DNA of 64,000 bases from Eucommia ulmoides (taxonomy: Eukaryota; Streptophyta; Magnoliopsida; Garryales; Eucommiaceae): NCBI GenBank assembly GCA_016647705.1, contig CM028336.1:5084001-5148000 (forward strand), read 5' to 3'. The translations under genes and the position numbers were made by a program. The notes below the pieces were generated by a model. That model searched no databases and was not told where the DNA came from. It saw only the letters and a program-made list of their open reading frames with translations. Shown here in pieces: positions 10,671-22,157 of the stretch. Every line of letters begins with the position of its first letter. The first letter of the stretch is position 1.

Positions 10671-13600
10671 TTAGCTTTTCGAAGGACCGGTGTTCTTGTT
10701 ATCCTCCTGATTTTGGAACTGTTCGAGTACAATGTTGCATTTGTTCATGGCTCGAGCATCAAGCAGGCCATGATTCCAGAGCTTGGTCATGAATAATCTC
10801 CAACACCTGCCAATAAGAACATCATGGTGTGACAGAAAAATTAAAGAAAAGGAATTACACAAAAACGATATATATGTGTGTGTGTGAATATACCAAAGCA
10901 AGGCCGGTGTTCGAACAAATTCTTGGCCATGTAATCTTGAAAAGGCTTCACATGCCCAGGGAATATGACCGTCTGCCAGCACCCTGCAATCACAATGTAT
11001 AAAATGTCTCCGAATTGAAGGGTTGTACTACTCCGGTGGCGAAGGTTTAGAGACTGTTTGGTTGTCTAAATTATCTTATTTTTGATGAATTAATTTGTAT
11101 ATCTTTAATCAATTTTAACATATTATTTTTTTAGAAAAAAAAAATTTAGTTAAATTTTTAAACTATATTTTACTCCAATTACACGAGAAAATGACATGAA
11201 CTAAAACTAAAACAGTTATGACTTAGGTGTTCCTAGTTCTTAGGACCAAACACTAAATTATAACAGTTCATAAATTGACTAATTAAAAAATAGTACAGTT
11301 TGCGAATTGAATGACAGACAAATGGGCCCTTGGTGTTTCTGTTCCCAGATTTTTGTTTCTATTCTGTTCAAAGAAATATTTTATATTATAAAAAATTGGG
11401 AACATAACAGATTTTAGTGGGAATTACCTTTGCTTCCTAACAAAAGAGTTCCAGAGATGCATCATTTGTTTCTCATCTTTGGTAACATCAACAAAATCAT
11501 CAAGCATCTGCAAATGTCAGCATTCATCAACAAAACATCTTGTAATATCCATGACAAACATGGATAGTTGGGGGAGATCTAATAATGAAACTAAATTAAT
11601 AAAATCTCTCAAACCAAATAAGTAGATTAGTTTTAGTCTCATCAATTAGAGTTCATGCAAATACTAAGTTTCAATTAGGGTTGCATCGGCCGCCGCCGCC
11701 CACCATACTCCCATAGCCAGATTTCGGCCACCTCTGGCCGTCAATCACTGAAACTCCGGTCATCAGTCCCCATAATTTTTTAAATTATATTTAATTAATT
11801 TTTTAGTAACATCTTTTAATATAAATTTTCTAGTTACATTTGACCAATTTTTCAAATGTCAATCTTCGAAAAATTACATGAACGTAACTAAAAAAATACA
11901 CTAAAAATGTAACTAAAAAATAGTTACATGTAACTAAAAAAAATCCGATGGCTAGCGGCTAGATTCCGGCAACCGGCGCCCTGAGATCCGACGGCAGGTG
12001 GCCACGAGGAGTGGCATCAGCGGTCAACAATGCATATCTTAATTGGAAGCACTTGATTGAAGATATAGGGGAGTATTGATCATGGGACTAAAACACAAGT
12101 CAAAACATAATTAAGTGATTTATATTCAACTATGAATTAGACTCTCTAATGGGAACTATTCACCAATTATCCCAAAAAAAGAATAATTATATATATATAT
12201 ATATATATAAAAAAAAAAAAAAAAAAACTCAAGGAACAAGAAAAGCCATTAGACTTACCCTTCGATCTTCCAAATCCGCAACATCATCGTCAACTTCATC
12301 CTCACTGTCTTGATCTGACAAGACTTGCTCCCACTCCATTGGCTTTTAAATCATTATGAAAAAAAAAAATGCAGTCACATACTCCATTACATGGATTTTC
12401 ATAATCATTCAGATATTTATACATAAATTATAGCAATATAAAGGAACAAAGAGAAAAAGAAGAACAAAGATGTTTAAATAACAATAATAATAATTTATTA
12501 CTTAAAGTTGAATGAAAAACAGAAACACTTTCATGAAACGAGTTTGCAAGTGACTGAGTAAAAAACATAGGAGGTCACCGTTTTACATAACGAAATTCCT
12601 TTCAAATTATTCTGACATCTTTGCATCTAATAATTTTAAATGCCCTTCAATAGAAAGTGAGGGTTGCTTGTGCATGATGAATCAGATGGTCATTCAGAGA
12701 TTAAGGTGGCTTTTGGTTAGTGTTAATATTTTTCGGTTTCTGCTTCCAATAAACTGGGATGGGATGGGATGGGAATTTTGTTTCTGTTCTGGAGTATTCC
12801 GGAAATAGAAACATATTTGGTAACGACCATTCTCCTGAAATTGTTTCTTTTAATTTATGAGAACGGAAACAAGAAATACGTTCGGTTGCAGCATTTTTTT
12901 TCTTTAAATGTATAGTGGCCGGCGGGGTGATAGTCGGAATAGTTTTGTGGGGGTGAAGAGGAATCAACATTTTTTTTATTTATTAAATTCTTAAAGAATT
13001 CAGGAAATAATCCCAAATTACTCCCAAATTTTAGGGAACAAAAACGTGTTTATCAAACACGTTTCTGTATATTAATCCCAACATTTTTGGAGCGGGAACT
13101 GAAATCAGGGAACAAAAATAGTAACCAAACGGGGCCTAAACTGCCAACACCCAAGGAAATGAAATCATTTATATAATATTTCTCTTTAAAAAAAAAAGGA
13201 ATGAAAGAAACAAATAATTACCTGAGCTCTATGTGAGTGAAAGAACTCCCGTTTCCGCAAGAGTGCAAGGCTGAAAACAGCAAACATATTAAAAAAATCT
13301 TTACTTTGCACGAGCAAATATGTCCTTATCAAAAAATATTACATATGGTGATTGGGGGATCAAGAACATACTTTCTCGGATCAGTCCGTTCAACAGAGAG
13401 CTTTCTTGTCTTTGCAAATTGTAGCATGGCTGGAGGTGCAAGGTTGCTTCGAGGTACAGATTGAACACATTCAGGATCTGCATATGAGTGAGATGTGGCA
13501 GATGAAATGCCTGTGACATTAGGGCTTGGTGTTCCTTGTTGCACACATTCTGGAACATCTGTAATGGAACCATGCAGATCATAAAGCTCGAAATACAACC

Positions 13601-16600
13601 CATCACCTTATCCACAATTATTATCGGAAAAATACCATTGATTTTGTTCTGAATCTCATTGGTTGCTCCTGGCAAGTCTGAATCAATGACCCGATGTACA
13701 TGCTTTTCATCTGGAAGTAGTGTCTTCTGTTTTCTACGCCTTAGTGGCTTTGAACTGGACATGAATGGTGCATCCACTTAATCAGAGAAAGATAACGCAA
13801 AGGAAACTTGTAACTTCAATTTCAGGCAAATCAAGATTAACTCACCAAAAGAGAAACGTTTGTTGCTTGGGATCTATACCTTCCGCAATAAGCTGTGTGA
13901 AAAAAAAGTCAATGCATAAATATTTTGAGTAGCAGCGTGGACAGGAAAAGCAGTTTAAGTTTATTCAGTTCATACAACCAGAAAAAAAGTGGTGCATCTG
14001 CCTACATGCTTAACCAAAAACGAAAAGAAGAGTTGGACAGTACAGCTACCCCTCTCAAGAAAATATGTAATTTTCGCATATAATTGAATTTTCACGTGGC
14101 TTAAAAGAGAAAATGAATACATTGTCATGAGGTTCCAACCTAAAACCATATGGTTTCAAGAGGAGTAACTTGTTTCATAAATAGATTAGTTGGGAAGCCT
14201 CACAAATTCAACGTGAGATTCTAACACCCACCCTCACGTGCAACCCTGCCCTGCACGTGATGCAATCAAACATATATCATCACACAAATGACAAAAAGAG
14301 AGAAGACAAATAATCAAGTGTAAACAAATGAAACTTCCTAAACGCAACTCTGATACCATGATAGGAGGTTCCAACTTATGCATAGACTAGTCTGAGAAGC
14401 CTCATAAATTTAATGTGGGATTTCAACACCCACTGTCACGCGCAACCCACGCATTGCACTTGGAAGGTATCAGAAGACAAAAGAGAGAAAACAAACTCGG
14501 GAACAAACAAAAGAGGCTAGCTCTAATACCATGTTAGGAGATTCCAAATTAAAACCACATGGTTTCAAGTGCAGCAACTTCTTTTTCGATGTGGGATTCT
14601 AACATACATATCTAAGGTAGCAAGTATCATTGATTCATTTTGTGATAAGAGAGACAGGACCAATAAAGAAAAATGAATGCTCAATACAATTATCAAACTA
14701 GTAGGGACACTTTTGGGGGTAAATATGTATCCTAACCTCAGGTCTCCATGTCTCAGTTTTCACAGACACATTCACAGCCTGATACTCTTCAGTTACCTAC
14801 ATAATGTGAAAATGTCAATTTTTTGTTGTTCAAAAGAGCTCAATGACCAGATAATATAGTAGATTCCGGAAATTTACCAACCCAAAACTCAAAGTTGAAT
14901 AGATCATGTGATGAGGATAAATGATGCCCCAGGCCCTATATAGAAAATGAAATGGAATTAGCTCAGATTTAGCGAGTTCTTTCTCCTGTAAGAAGCATAA
15001 ACAACAGAAACTAGAATCTAATTCACCTTAAAACTAGCACATTTTAACAAGCAGAATGGACAGGAGAAGTCTTCAGTGACTGTAAGTCAAAACAAAAATT
15101 GGATCCGTTAGTCATATATGGAACTTGTAGAAATCCAATAGGCCCAACTCACTCTCAAAAGACGCCTTGTAAGATGAGGATTGCCGTAGGCTTGATATAT
15201 AGCTCAGGATCATGTAACACATGCGATGTGGGATTCAACACGCCTCCTCATGCGCAGGGTGGACTTTTGACAAACCACTGCGAACAGATATCAGGAGGCC
15301 CAACATCGATGTGAGATTCAACAAACCCAACATCAAACAAAGAGTTCTGGTTCTGATACCATGTAGAAAACCCAATGGGCCTAACTCACTCTCAAAAGAC
15401 GTCTTGTAAGAGGAGGATTGCTCTAGACTTTATATATGGCTCAGGATCAGGTAACACAAGCAATCTGGGATTCAACAGAATTAAATGGAAGGCTCATTGC
15501 ATTTACGCAAAGATTTATACAACACGAAAAAATAAATAAATAAATAAACATTGTCCCACTTGAGTGCGTGGGCTACATCACTCCGTTTGTGCCATCGAGA
15601 TCACTTCAGGGTAAGAGTCATATTACCTTCAGTCCTCTGCAACTTATTGTTATAGTATCTGTAGTTGAAGATGACATTTCCACTCCTCAACCTAGAAAAT
15701 GAACCAGCTTAAGTTAGTCATTCACTGGTATCCTTGAAAGAATGCACAAAGTCAGTTTCACAAGCCAACAAAGTGATTCCAAAAAAAACACAAGCAGAAG
15801 CACGCCAAGAAAGGAAAAGTATATACAAAAAGTTTTATTTCTCTCCTTTTTTTGGGTGGAGAGAGAGAAAGAGAGAGAAGGAGAGAGATATTTATACCGA
15901 ATAATACTAGATAAGGAAGAAGTAGGCATGCCATTATGCAGATACGAATTATAAGGAGATTTCTCTGTCGACCCAACCTCTTCCGCAGAAATGATTGCTT
16001 GCATTTGCCGAGAAATTTTCTTCACAAATAAAGAAGACAACAAAAAATCAGTATTAGGAAAACAGCTATCCATCAAAATAAGTTCATGGCATTGGATTAA
16101 AAAAAAAGAGAGATTTGGATTTCCCAACAGAATTAAGCACAGATTAGGAATAGGACATGCCAGAGTTCCAGAATTAGAGGGAAAATGAAAAGTGATACAC
16201 TTTTCTTCGTCCGAACCACTCAGCTGCAGAGCAATAACCAAAGAAAAAAGATAAGCAAGACGACGGTGATGATTGTGGAAGAAAGTAAAAGAAATGTTAC
16301 ACGTGAAATACTTCTAAGTAAAGTTTATATAAGCATACCTTCATGGAACAAGAATGCAACTCAACAGTAGATACGTTCTCAACTCTCTCCCCTAACCTTA
16401 ATCTTGGAGACTTCTCCCATGACAAATAATGTAATTCTATCGGAATCTTTCCAAATAAGCAGTAGCCTCCAACATTTGCTGTCAAGCATATGTAGGAAGA
16501 AAGTGAGAAGCATAACACCCTACTTTTTTTTTCCAGTTTGACGGCAAGGTGAGTCTAGGCCAGCTTACGCGCACCTTGACTAATCACCTTATTGGGCGAT

Positions 16601-19600
16601 CTTAAAGGCTCACTCGCCTACACTGGGCATTCAGGATTAAATTCAAGATTTAATTCCAAGAGTAATCCCCAGGAATTAAATATTGAACAATATTGAAACT
16701 AACTCCTATTTCCACACTTTTCATATCCAACAACTAACAAGAGATGAAAAGTATATAAATAGAATAAAAACAAAGGCATGGGACAGAATAGAATTATATA
16801 CAAATATGAATTATGCATTTTAATTGTCCCTATTCATTCAAAAAAGAGAACACGAAAAAGAGAAAATCATGTAAACAGCACAAAACGAGAGTAAAACATA
16901 GATTCACGCAATCAGTCTTAAGAATGTTCAAATAAAAGATGCTGTGTGTGATCCAAAATTATTCATATCGAAACTATAAACGAAATCAATATAACAATTT
17001 TGAGATCTACATAAATGTTAAAAGAAAATTTCAGTCACTAAATTAAGGTGGTAAGTGAAAATCACATAGCAAGGAGAGTTCATAACTACACCACAACTTA
17101 CATCGCAAAGCTGTCATATCCATATGGTCCTTAATCAGATCCCTCCCACACAAAGAATTTGTCATTCCAACTGCAACATGTTAAGTAATCAACAACAACA
17201 AACTATGCATGCCCACACAATTTTTAAGCCAAACAAAAACAATTACATACCAAAACTGATGAACAATATAGCAAGAGTGCCAGATTTGATCTCTGCTGAT
17301 AACCTACTGAGCTCAGGAAGAATGAATTTGGGTTGAGCTCGATTCATCCCCTCAACTCCTTTAGAAGTGGTAAACATGCATGCCCGATTGAAGCGATAAA
17401 CTTCATAATTCTGTGTCCAAATGATATCAGAGGAAGCAGAAGAACAACAAAAAGAAAAGTGAACCAAATGATTTGGTTTGGCTAACTTAGTACCACTACC
17501 TCTGGAGCTTCAACACTGGAAATTGACCGTGCCAAAAGTACATATAATGGAAATAGATGTTGAGTTTCCATTTGACCATCCGTAATGCCAGAGAGAGACA
17601 CTGTCATTTGTATCCTAGAAACTCAAAGAGAAACAACATTATTATAGTATTCTTTGTGGATTAAACTCAAATAGGACCATATGATGTAACTTTAACTACG
17701 ATGTAGTGCAAAACATTAGATATCATGAGTGAATGGATCAGTACATTCTAAATTGAAGAGTGTAAAATGGAGAAAACAACAAAGTAGCATAAATCATCAC
17801 CATGAAAAGAAAAGAATACAACTGAGAAATGACAAAACATTAATCATGTTAGAGAAATACGAATATTGAATGAATATATATAGTGGAAAATGACATGTAA
17901 AATCCTGACCCTGGAGTTTCTTAAATGGCTGATTATCTGCAACAAATGTCATTTCATACACGATCTCCAAACGAAAATGGTATAGCCAACATATCTTATA
18001 TACTTCAATCCCAAGTGTCTCTTAATTCAACAAGGTAAACAAGCAAATAAACATATATATATATATATAGAAGACAAAATAATAAAGATAAGGGAATAAT
18101 GAATATCCTGGGAATCACAAAGAATTTAGAATCTATTTTATAAACAAAAAATGTGCCACTTTTTCAAAATCTGCACCAATATCAAATATTGTGTGCGTTG
18201 ATTTCTGAATGAACCTGAACTTGCCTCGGGGGCAAAGAACGGCATAGAAAAATTATTTGTTAGGCAACCTCCAAGCTTAGATGTCCATAGATAATTCACG
18301 AAATAAATAAAAACAAATCAAGTTCACAATTTTATGAGCTTCTTGATACCTCCAATCACCTTTGATCACAGCCTACATAATTCCAACTTAATCTATAACG
18401 TCTAACAGCCTTGGACCCATTATCACCAGCAAGGAAATTACCATTTACCTAAAACTTCAGACTTAGTTGGTCATTGTCCAGAGATTTTATTTCTCTGGTA
18501 CAAGCTGTTGGTTTCGCATATAATCCCCAGATGGTATCACCCACAAATTTATATTTAGGTTCAAAGACAAAGAATATGTTAATAAAAACTAAACGTTTAA
18601 ACTTTAAAAAAATAATAATAAATCAAACATTCAGATTGATGAAGAATTTTCATGATGTCGCAAAAATCAAAGATTGCTCGAACTGCTAAGATTAAAGACG
18701 AATTTAATAAATGTCAACAGGTAGTCAGAATTTGAATAGAAGAAGTGTTGCTGCATATGAAGGAGACCTTTAGATATAAGAGAAGTTCAAAATAATGGTA
18801 TACTTGTTAAGTTGTTCTGTACAGTGAAACAGTAAACCCCATGATCGTGCACACATGATTCGTGCAAAACCAACACATACAGTAATTCACATCATTTTCC
18901 TTACAAACTGAAATGACTAATGCACCTTATGAAATTTTAATGCCAAATAGTGTCGGATATTGATGATCTAACTTGAACAGGTAGGAAAACTTAATCAAAA
19001 GATACTCCAGAAAAGAAAAGAAAAAAAGCACTTTCAGATACAATGACTAGTAACATATTGTCTCACTCTCACCTCCTTTTGTGCTTCGCTTGCCTTTTGT
19101 ATTGCAGACATCTTTGGAGAAATAATGGCTACATAAAATTGTGCCTCCAGTTAGAAGATAAACTATCAATGTTTAATGTCGAAGTAGACTATGAGAGCCC
19201 TTATACTAGCACTTTGTTTAAAGGCATTGACCAATGCCTAGTTGGTATGCTTTGGAAACAATGCTTGCATGAATCACAGAGGCATCCCATTTAAACAATT
19301 GAAAAACCTGTGGCGCCAAAACAAAAGGGAGAAAACAAAAATCTAAATACATTTGCAGTAGCACGACGCTGGAGAATGTTGTACAGTTCTACAGGCTTGC
19401 AATAGACAGAAAGGCTCTCCTCGGCTTCAACTTCCTCCTCCACTGACAAATGTGTGGGAGAATCTTGGCGGCACATCTGATCCGTACTTCTGAAGTATCT
19501 GTAATTGCAAAGAATTAGTATTGGAGGTTTGAAATCAAATAGAAATTTCTATTCATGCTTCAATTGTGAATGAATAAAGGTAATTTCTGTTGGGCTTATC

Positions 19601-20052
19601 ACACATTAGATGTGGAAAGGGCCGGTGATTAAGTTATAAATGTGAGGGAAAACCTCACCTCATGAGGTAGCTTTCGGGATTGAGAGAGACCCAAGCACTT
19701 CCTACACTGGTATCACCCAACTACTATAATTATGCAATGCAAGCACTTACAAGAATGATCACTTTTCACAAGTAACATGAGAGTTCCAGAATAATCAAAA
19801 TTTAAGAAACAAAGTTTGCATGTAAAATAGTCTGGTATCATAAAAAAGGAGTGACATATTTACATATAGACATATATATACACATGAAATCCATTTAATA
19901 AAATCAAATATGTTGATTAAAGACACTATCATATCTTTCACAAGGTCAACAATATCAGCACGCCAAAAGCAGAACTAACTTGAAGCGGAACACAACTTGG
20001 AATAAGAAAGAACATACGTAGTTTCACGAGCCACCAAAGGTATGCCTGGCAT
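10671..20052 (-). CDS. EMF2: EMF2, Su(z)12-type Polycomb PRC2 subunit (21 coding exons)
   Basis: EMF2 is a core subunit of Polycomb repressive complex 2, which trimethylates H3K27 and represses flowering genes. Reading-frame continuity gives exons 20052-20018, 19498-19351, 19128-19073, 17614-17500, 17410-17251, 17170-17102, 16478-16339, 16223-16161, 16019-15898, 15691-15627, 15079-15027, 14935-14882, 14796-14737, 13892-13846, 13754-13636, 13558-13372, 13270-13222, 12342-12259, 11507-11428, 10983-10894 and 10806-10671. They total 1932 nt, or 643 residues, close to the 631 of Arabidopsis. Phases match at every junction. Landmarks: N-terminus MPGIPLVARETT; YCKPVELYNILQRRA; C2H2 finger (about residues 331-353, CPFC then HLSSSH); the acidic EDEVDDDVADLEDRR; and the VEFS box ending WCWRLFMTKLWNHGLLDAR. 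VEFS binds the catalytic subunit. All junctions are GT-AG except the donor after 16161, which reads GC. Introns are packed with transposons, yet the coding sequence is intact. Confidence 0.95.
11046..11260. mobile_element. Possible small MITE in an EMF2 intron
   Basis: tagagactgtttggttgtctaaatt on the left is loosely matched in inverted form by ccaaacactaaattataac on the right. About 215 bp. Weak, since arms share only the GTTTGG core and A/T-rich flanks. Confidence 0.3.
11640..12040. other. GC-rich islands in an EMF2 intron, unclassified insertion
   Basis: Two GC-rich islands (about 11686-11780, with cggccgccgccgccc; about 11945-12025, with gattccggcaaccggcg) flank an A/T-rich core holding several gttacatgtaactaaaaaa-type repeats. 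The composition is foreign to the intron and suggests an inserted element, but the ends could not be defined. Confidence 0.35.
12702..13140. mobile_element. Tourist-like (PIF/Harbinger) MITE in an EMF2 intron
   Basis: GGTGGCTTTTGGTTAGTG at the left end is the inverted match of the right end CTAACC/AACCAAACGGGGCC. It is flanked by TTAA on the left and TAAA on the right, compatible with the TTA/TAA duplication of PIF/Harbinger elements. The interior contains conserved blocks (attactcccaaattttagggaac, gtgtttatcaaacacg) shared with the inverted copy at 34077-34571. Non-coding. Confidence 0.6.
14123..14604 (-). mobile_element. Tandem TRIM array with three LTRs in an EMF2 intron
   Basis: On the minus strand there are three related LTRs that start TGTTAGAATCCCACATCG or variants. 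They lie at 14604-14532, 14428-14359 and 14226-about 14123. The first two are each followed directly by a primer site for initiator tRNA-Met (TGGTATTAGAG at 14531 and TGGTATCAGAG at 14358). The order is LTR-PBS-internal-LTR-PBS-internal-LTR, as expected from recombination between two TRIM copies. LTR sizes of 73, 70 and about 104 bp reflect internal indels. No coding capacity. Confidence 0.75.
15126..15477 (-). mobile_element. Complete TRIM retrotransposon in an EMF2 intron
   Basis: On the minus strand the 5' LTR is 15477-15362 and the 3' LTR 15240-15126. Both start TGTTGAATCCCA and end with a CTACA block (the left copy reads TTTCTACA). The primer site TGGTATCAGAACC follows the 5' LTR directly, and a purine-rich GAGGAGGCG precedes the 3' LTR. 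Flanks gaact (15121-15125) and gaatt (15478-15482) resemble a 5-bp target duplication. The LTRs contain TATATA and a polyadenylation-like region; there is no ORF. Confidence 0.88.
16545..16690 (-). mobile_element. 5'-truncated SINE in an EMF2 intron
   Basis: Matches the body and tail of the SINE at 2350-2575 (aaggtgagtctaggccagcttacgcgcacc ordering, then gggcattcagg and a taattcc block). The tRNA-like head is missing. It starts just outside the 16339-16478 exon, beyond the splice acceptor. Confidence 0.55.
17615..19072 (-). other. Large EMF2 intron, no inserted gene seen
   Basis: The intron between exons 19128-19073 and 17614-17500. It contains a short TA run near 18050-18070 but no TRIM, SINE or ORF that I recognise. 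Confidence 0.6.
19588..19706 (+). mobile_element. Single LTR of a TRIM, with primer-site remnant
   Basis: Runs TGTTGGGCTTATCACACATT to CTTCCTACA and is followed at 19708 by TGGTATCACCCAAC, which begins like the initiator-tRNA-Met primer site. The sequence differs from the TGTTGAATCCC families, so it is a third TRIM type. It lies in the first coding intron of EMF2, antisense to the gene. Confidence 0.55.
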
Positions 20053-20129
20053 TCTTCTTATATGATGCCAAAATATATATTCATAGCTAGCTGGACCATT
20101 CCAATGTAAGTATGTTATGGGCCCTAAAC
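20053..20129 (-). promoter_or_regulatory. EMF2: EMF2 5' UTR, part adjoining the start codon
   Basis: A good acceptor (TTTTTTTATTGCAG on the minus strand) ends at 20130, so the leader part of exon 2 is likely 20129-20053, directly before the ATG at 20052. In-frame ATGs exist further upstream but lie beyond this acceptor, and MPGIPLV matches the family N-terminus. Confidence 0.55.
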
Positions 20130-20685
20130 CTGCAATAAAAAAATCGTAAAATTCCATCAACGGTTCCTCAGGGGTTGGGGAATAAAATATTAGAAAAGCA
20201 GGATCCACTTAAAGTCTAAACTGGAAGGGCATTGTCCCCAAAGGTATAGAAATAGAAAAGTAAAGAAAGAGATGCAAATGTGAAATAGAGCTTCAAAAGG
20301 ATATCAGTAGAGCTAAAAACTTGAAGGAGATAACAATCTACTGCAAAATTGGATGACATTCTCTCTTCTTCTTCTTCTTTTTTTTTTTTTTTTTTTTTTT
20401 GTCTTATCTAAGCCTTTTTGTCAAATGATATCCCATCAACAGAAAGTAAAGATCAAATTATAATAAATGTGTCCCCCTCCAAGATCAAAGGTATTGATTT
20501 CCCACCATTTTTTTTACCTTTCACCATCCCATCCACTTACTTTTACCTATGGTAAACTCACTATGTTGCAATTTTTCCAAAAGTATCACTTGCCATTCTT
20601 ATTAGTTTTAAAGGCCCAACCCCATCAAGGACTGTTTCGTAATTCTTTTCTTGCTAACAACAGATTTTAAAATGACAATTTGAGT

Positions 20686-20878
20686 GATGTTGGGGCCCCC
20701 GATATCTATTCGCAGTGGTTTGTCAAAATCCACCCTACCCGTGAGGGCCTGAGGAGGCATGTTGAATCCCACATCGCTTGTGTTATCTAATCCTGAGCTA
20801 TATTATATAAAAGTCTAAAGCAATCCTCCTCTTTTAAGGCATCTTTTGAGAGTGAATTAGGCCCATTAGGTTTCTACA
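20686..20878 (+). mobile_element. 5'-truncated TRIM (internal part plus 3' LTR)
   Basis: The internal part (gatgttggggccccc, then ttcgcagtggtttgtcaaa) matches the TRIM at 15126-15477, and the 3' LTR spans 20760-20878 (TGTTGAATCCCACATCG to TTTCTACA). The 5' LTR and primer site are missing. It lies in the inferred 5' UTR intron of EMF2, antisense to it. Confidence 0.7.
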
Positions 20879-21284
20879 GAATGAACAAAATAATCATCTC
20901 ATATTACCCTAACTAGCATACTTTAAATATCTCATTGTACCCCTCTCCCCTTCTATGAGCCAACCCATACACTCCGGGCTCCAACCAACTCCCCACTAAA
21001 GTTTTTCAGATATATTTTCATTATATAGTTGTGCAAACTTCCTACTATGCAAACTCATAGATCTAACCACCAATGTAAGGTCTATGATTGCAAGATCTAC
21101 ACAACCATTTGACATATATCGCTCGAATTAACTACAAATCCCCTTATAGACCTTGATGTCAAGAACCAAAAACCTCAATTTTGAAAAACAAACTACTTCT
21201 TAGTTCTTTCACTGCTGCCACAAACCACTTCAGACCACATAAAAGAAAGGACTCATAGAACCCTCCGACACCAACATCTGTTAA

Positions 21285-21507
21285 AGCATCCTAGAATAAT
21301 TGGCTCAAATTTCAATGTAAGAGCAAATTACCTTTCCTTGTTCCAGCCCATGACATTCAACAAAAACGAGGAACCACCATACACGAAGAACAAAGGCATC
21401 CAAGAATAAGTGCCTCAAATTTCAATGTAAGAACAAATTACCTTTCCTTGTTCCAGCCCATGACATTAAACAAAAAGGAAGAACCACCATACACGAAGAA
21501 CAAACTA
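21285..21507. repeat. 111-bp tandem duplication in the EMF2 5' UTR intron
   Basis: The block from aattggctcaaatttcaatg through accatacacgaagaacaaa occurs twice in a row with few differences. It holds ggctgg/ccagcccatgacatt in each copy. No coding role is seen. Confidence 0.75.
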
Positions 21508-21770
21508 AATAAGCAAAACACAAGCCGCATAATCAGCTGCTTCATATATACTAAGTCTACAGCATCCCATATAAGAAATGCAGAAGTTTAAGCCGAAATT
21601 ATCAATGAAACGATACCTATGAGTAACAACATACATGGGCATTGATCGAAAATTAAATAGGTCATGAAGAGATCGATGTCGAGCTCAAATTAAACAAACC
21701 AAAATTCGAACAAGAAAAACAATGGATAGAGAAGATTAGACGAGCAAACAAAATTAATTTAGAATTACCT

Positions 21771-21930
21771 TACAATTTTAAAATCCTAATGCCTATATCG
21801 AGTAGGAGTTGTTCATCCGAGTAGACTGGATTGATCGGTTTCGACCCCTCAAATGCGTTAGTCGGGGTAAGCGAGAGAGAGACCTAAGCTGACAGCCATG
21901 TTTGTCAGTAGTTGAATTTGGACGAGTAAA
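21771..21930 (-). promoter_or_regulatory. EMF2: Likely first, non-coding exon and core promoter of EMF2
   Basis: The minus strand has a donor-like TTGTAAG|GTAATTC at 21771-21770 preceded by a leader-like, pyrimidine-containing stretch (GTCTCTCTCTCGC). This fits a non-coding first exon spliced to 20129. The transcription start is a guess (about 21900-21930). The end of MULE-1 (22022) lies about 100 bp further upstream. Confidence 0.4.
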
Positions 21931-22157
21931 AAGCGGACATCCAGATAAAATTTGAGGGTAACTACACTTTTACCCCTTCAATTGTTGGCTAATTGTTAAT
22001 TTTTTTTTTATCTAAACTATCGAGTTGTTTACGTAATAAATATTTTTTAAAAAAAAAAATACTGAAATAATTCATGTTTTAACTTATTTACTGAATAGAT
22101 ACATTTCGTTATTACGAACACCGGGATTAGATAATTCACGATTTTATTTTATTTTTT

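Noticed and set aside
13301..13777. 158-codon ORF at EMF2
   Set aside because: It reads through a 77-bp intron (13635-13559). Splicing it restores the EMF2 frame on both sides, so this is two exons joined by intron sequence and not a separate gene.
15714..16241. 175-codon ORF at EMF2
   Set aside because: It is two EMF2 exons (16223-16161 and 16019-15898) plus intron read-through.
19975..20208. EMF2 start at the upstream ATG (MDPAFLIF...)
   Set aside because: The extension crosses a good splice acceptor at 20130 and lacks similarity to the family, whose N-terminus is MPGIPLV.
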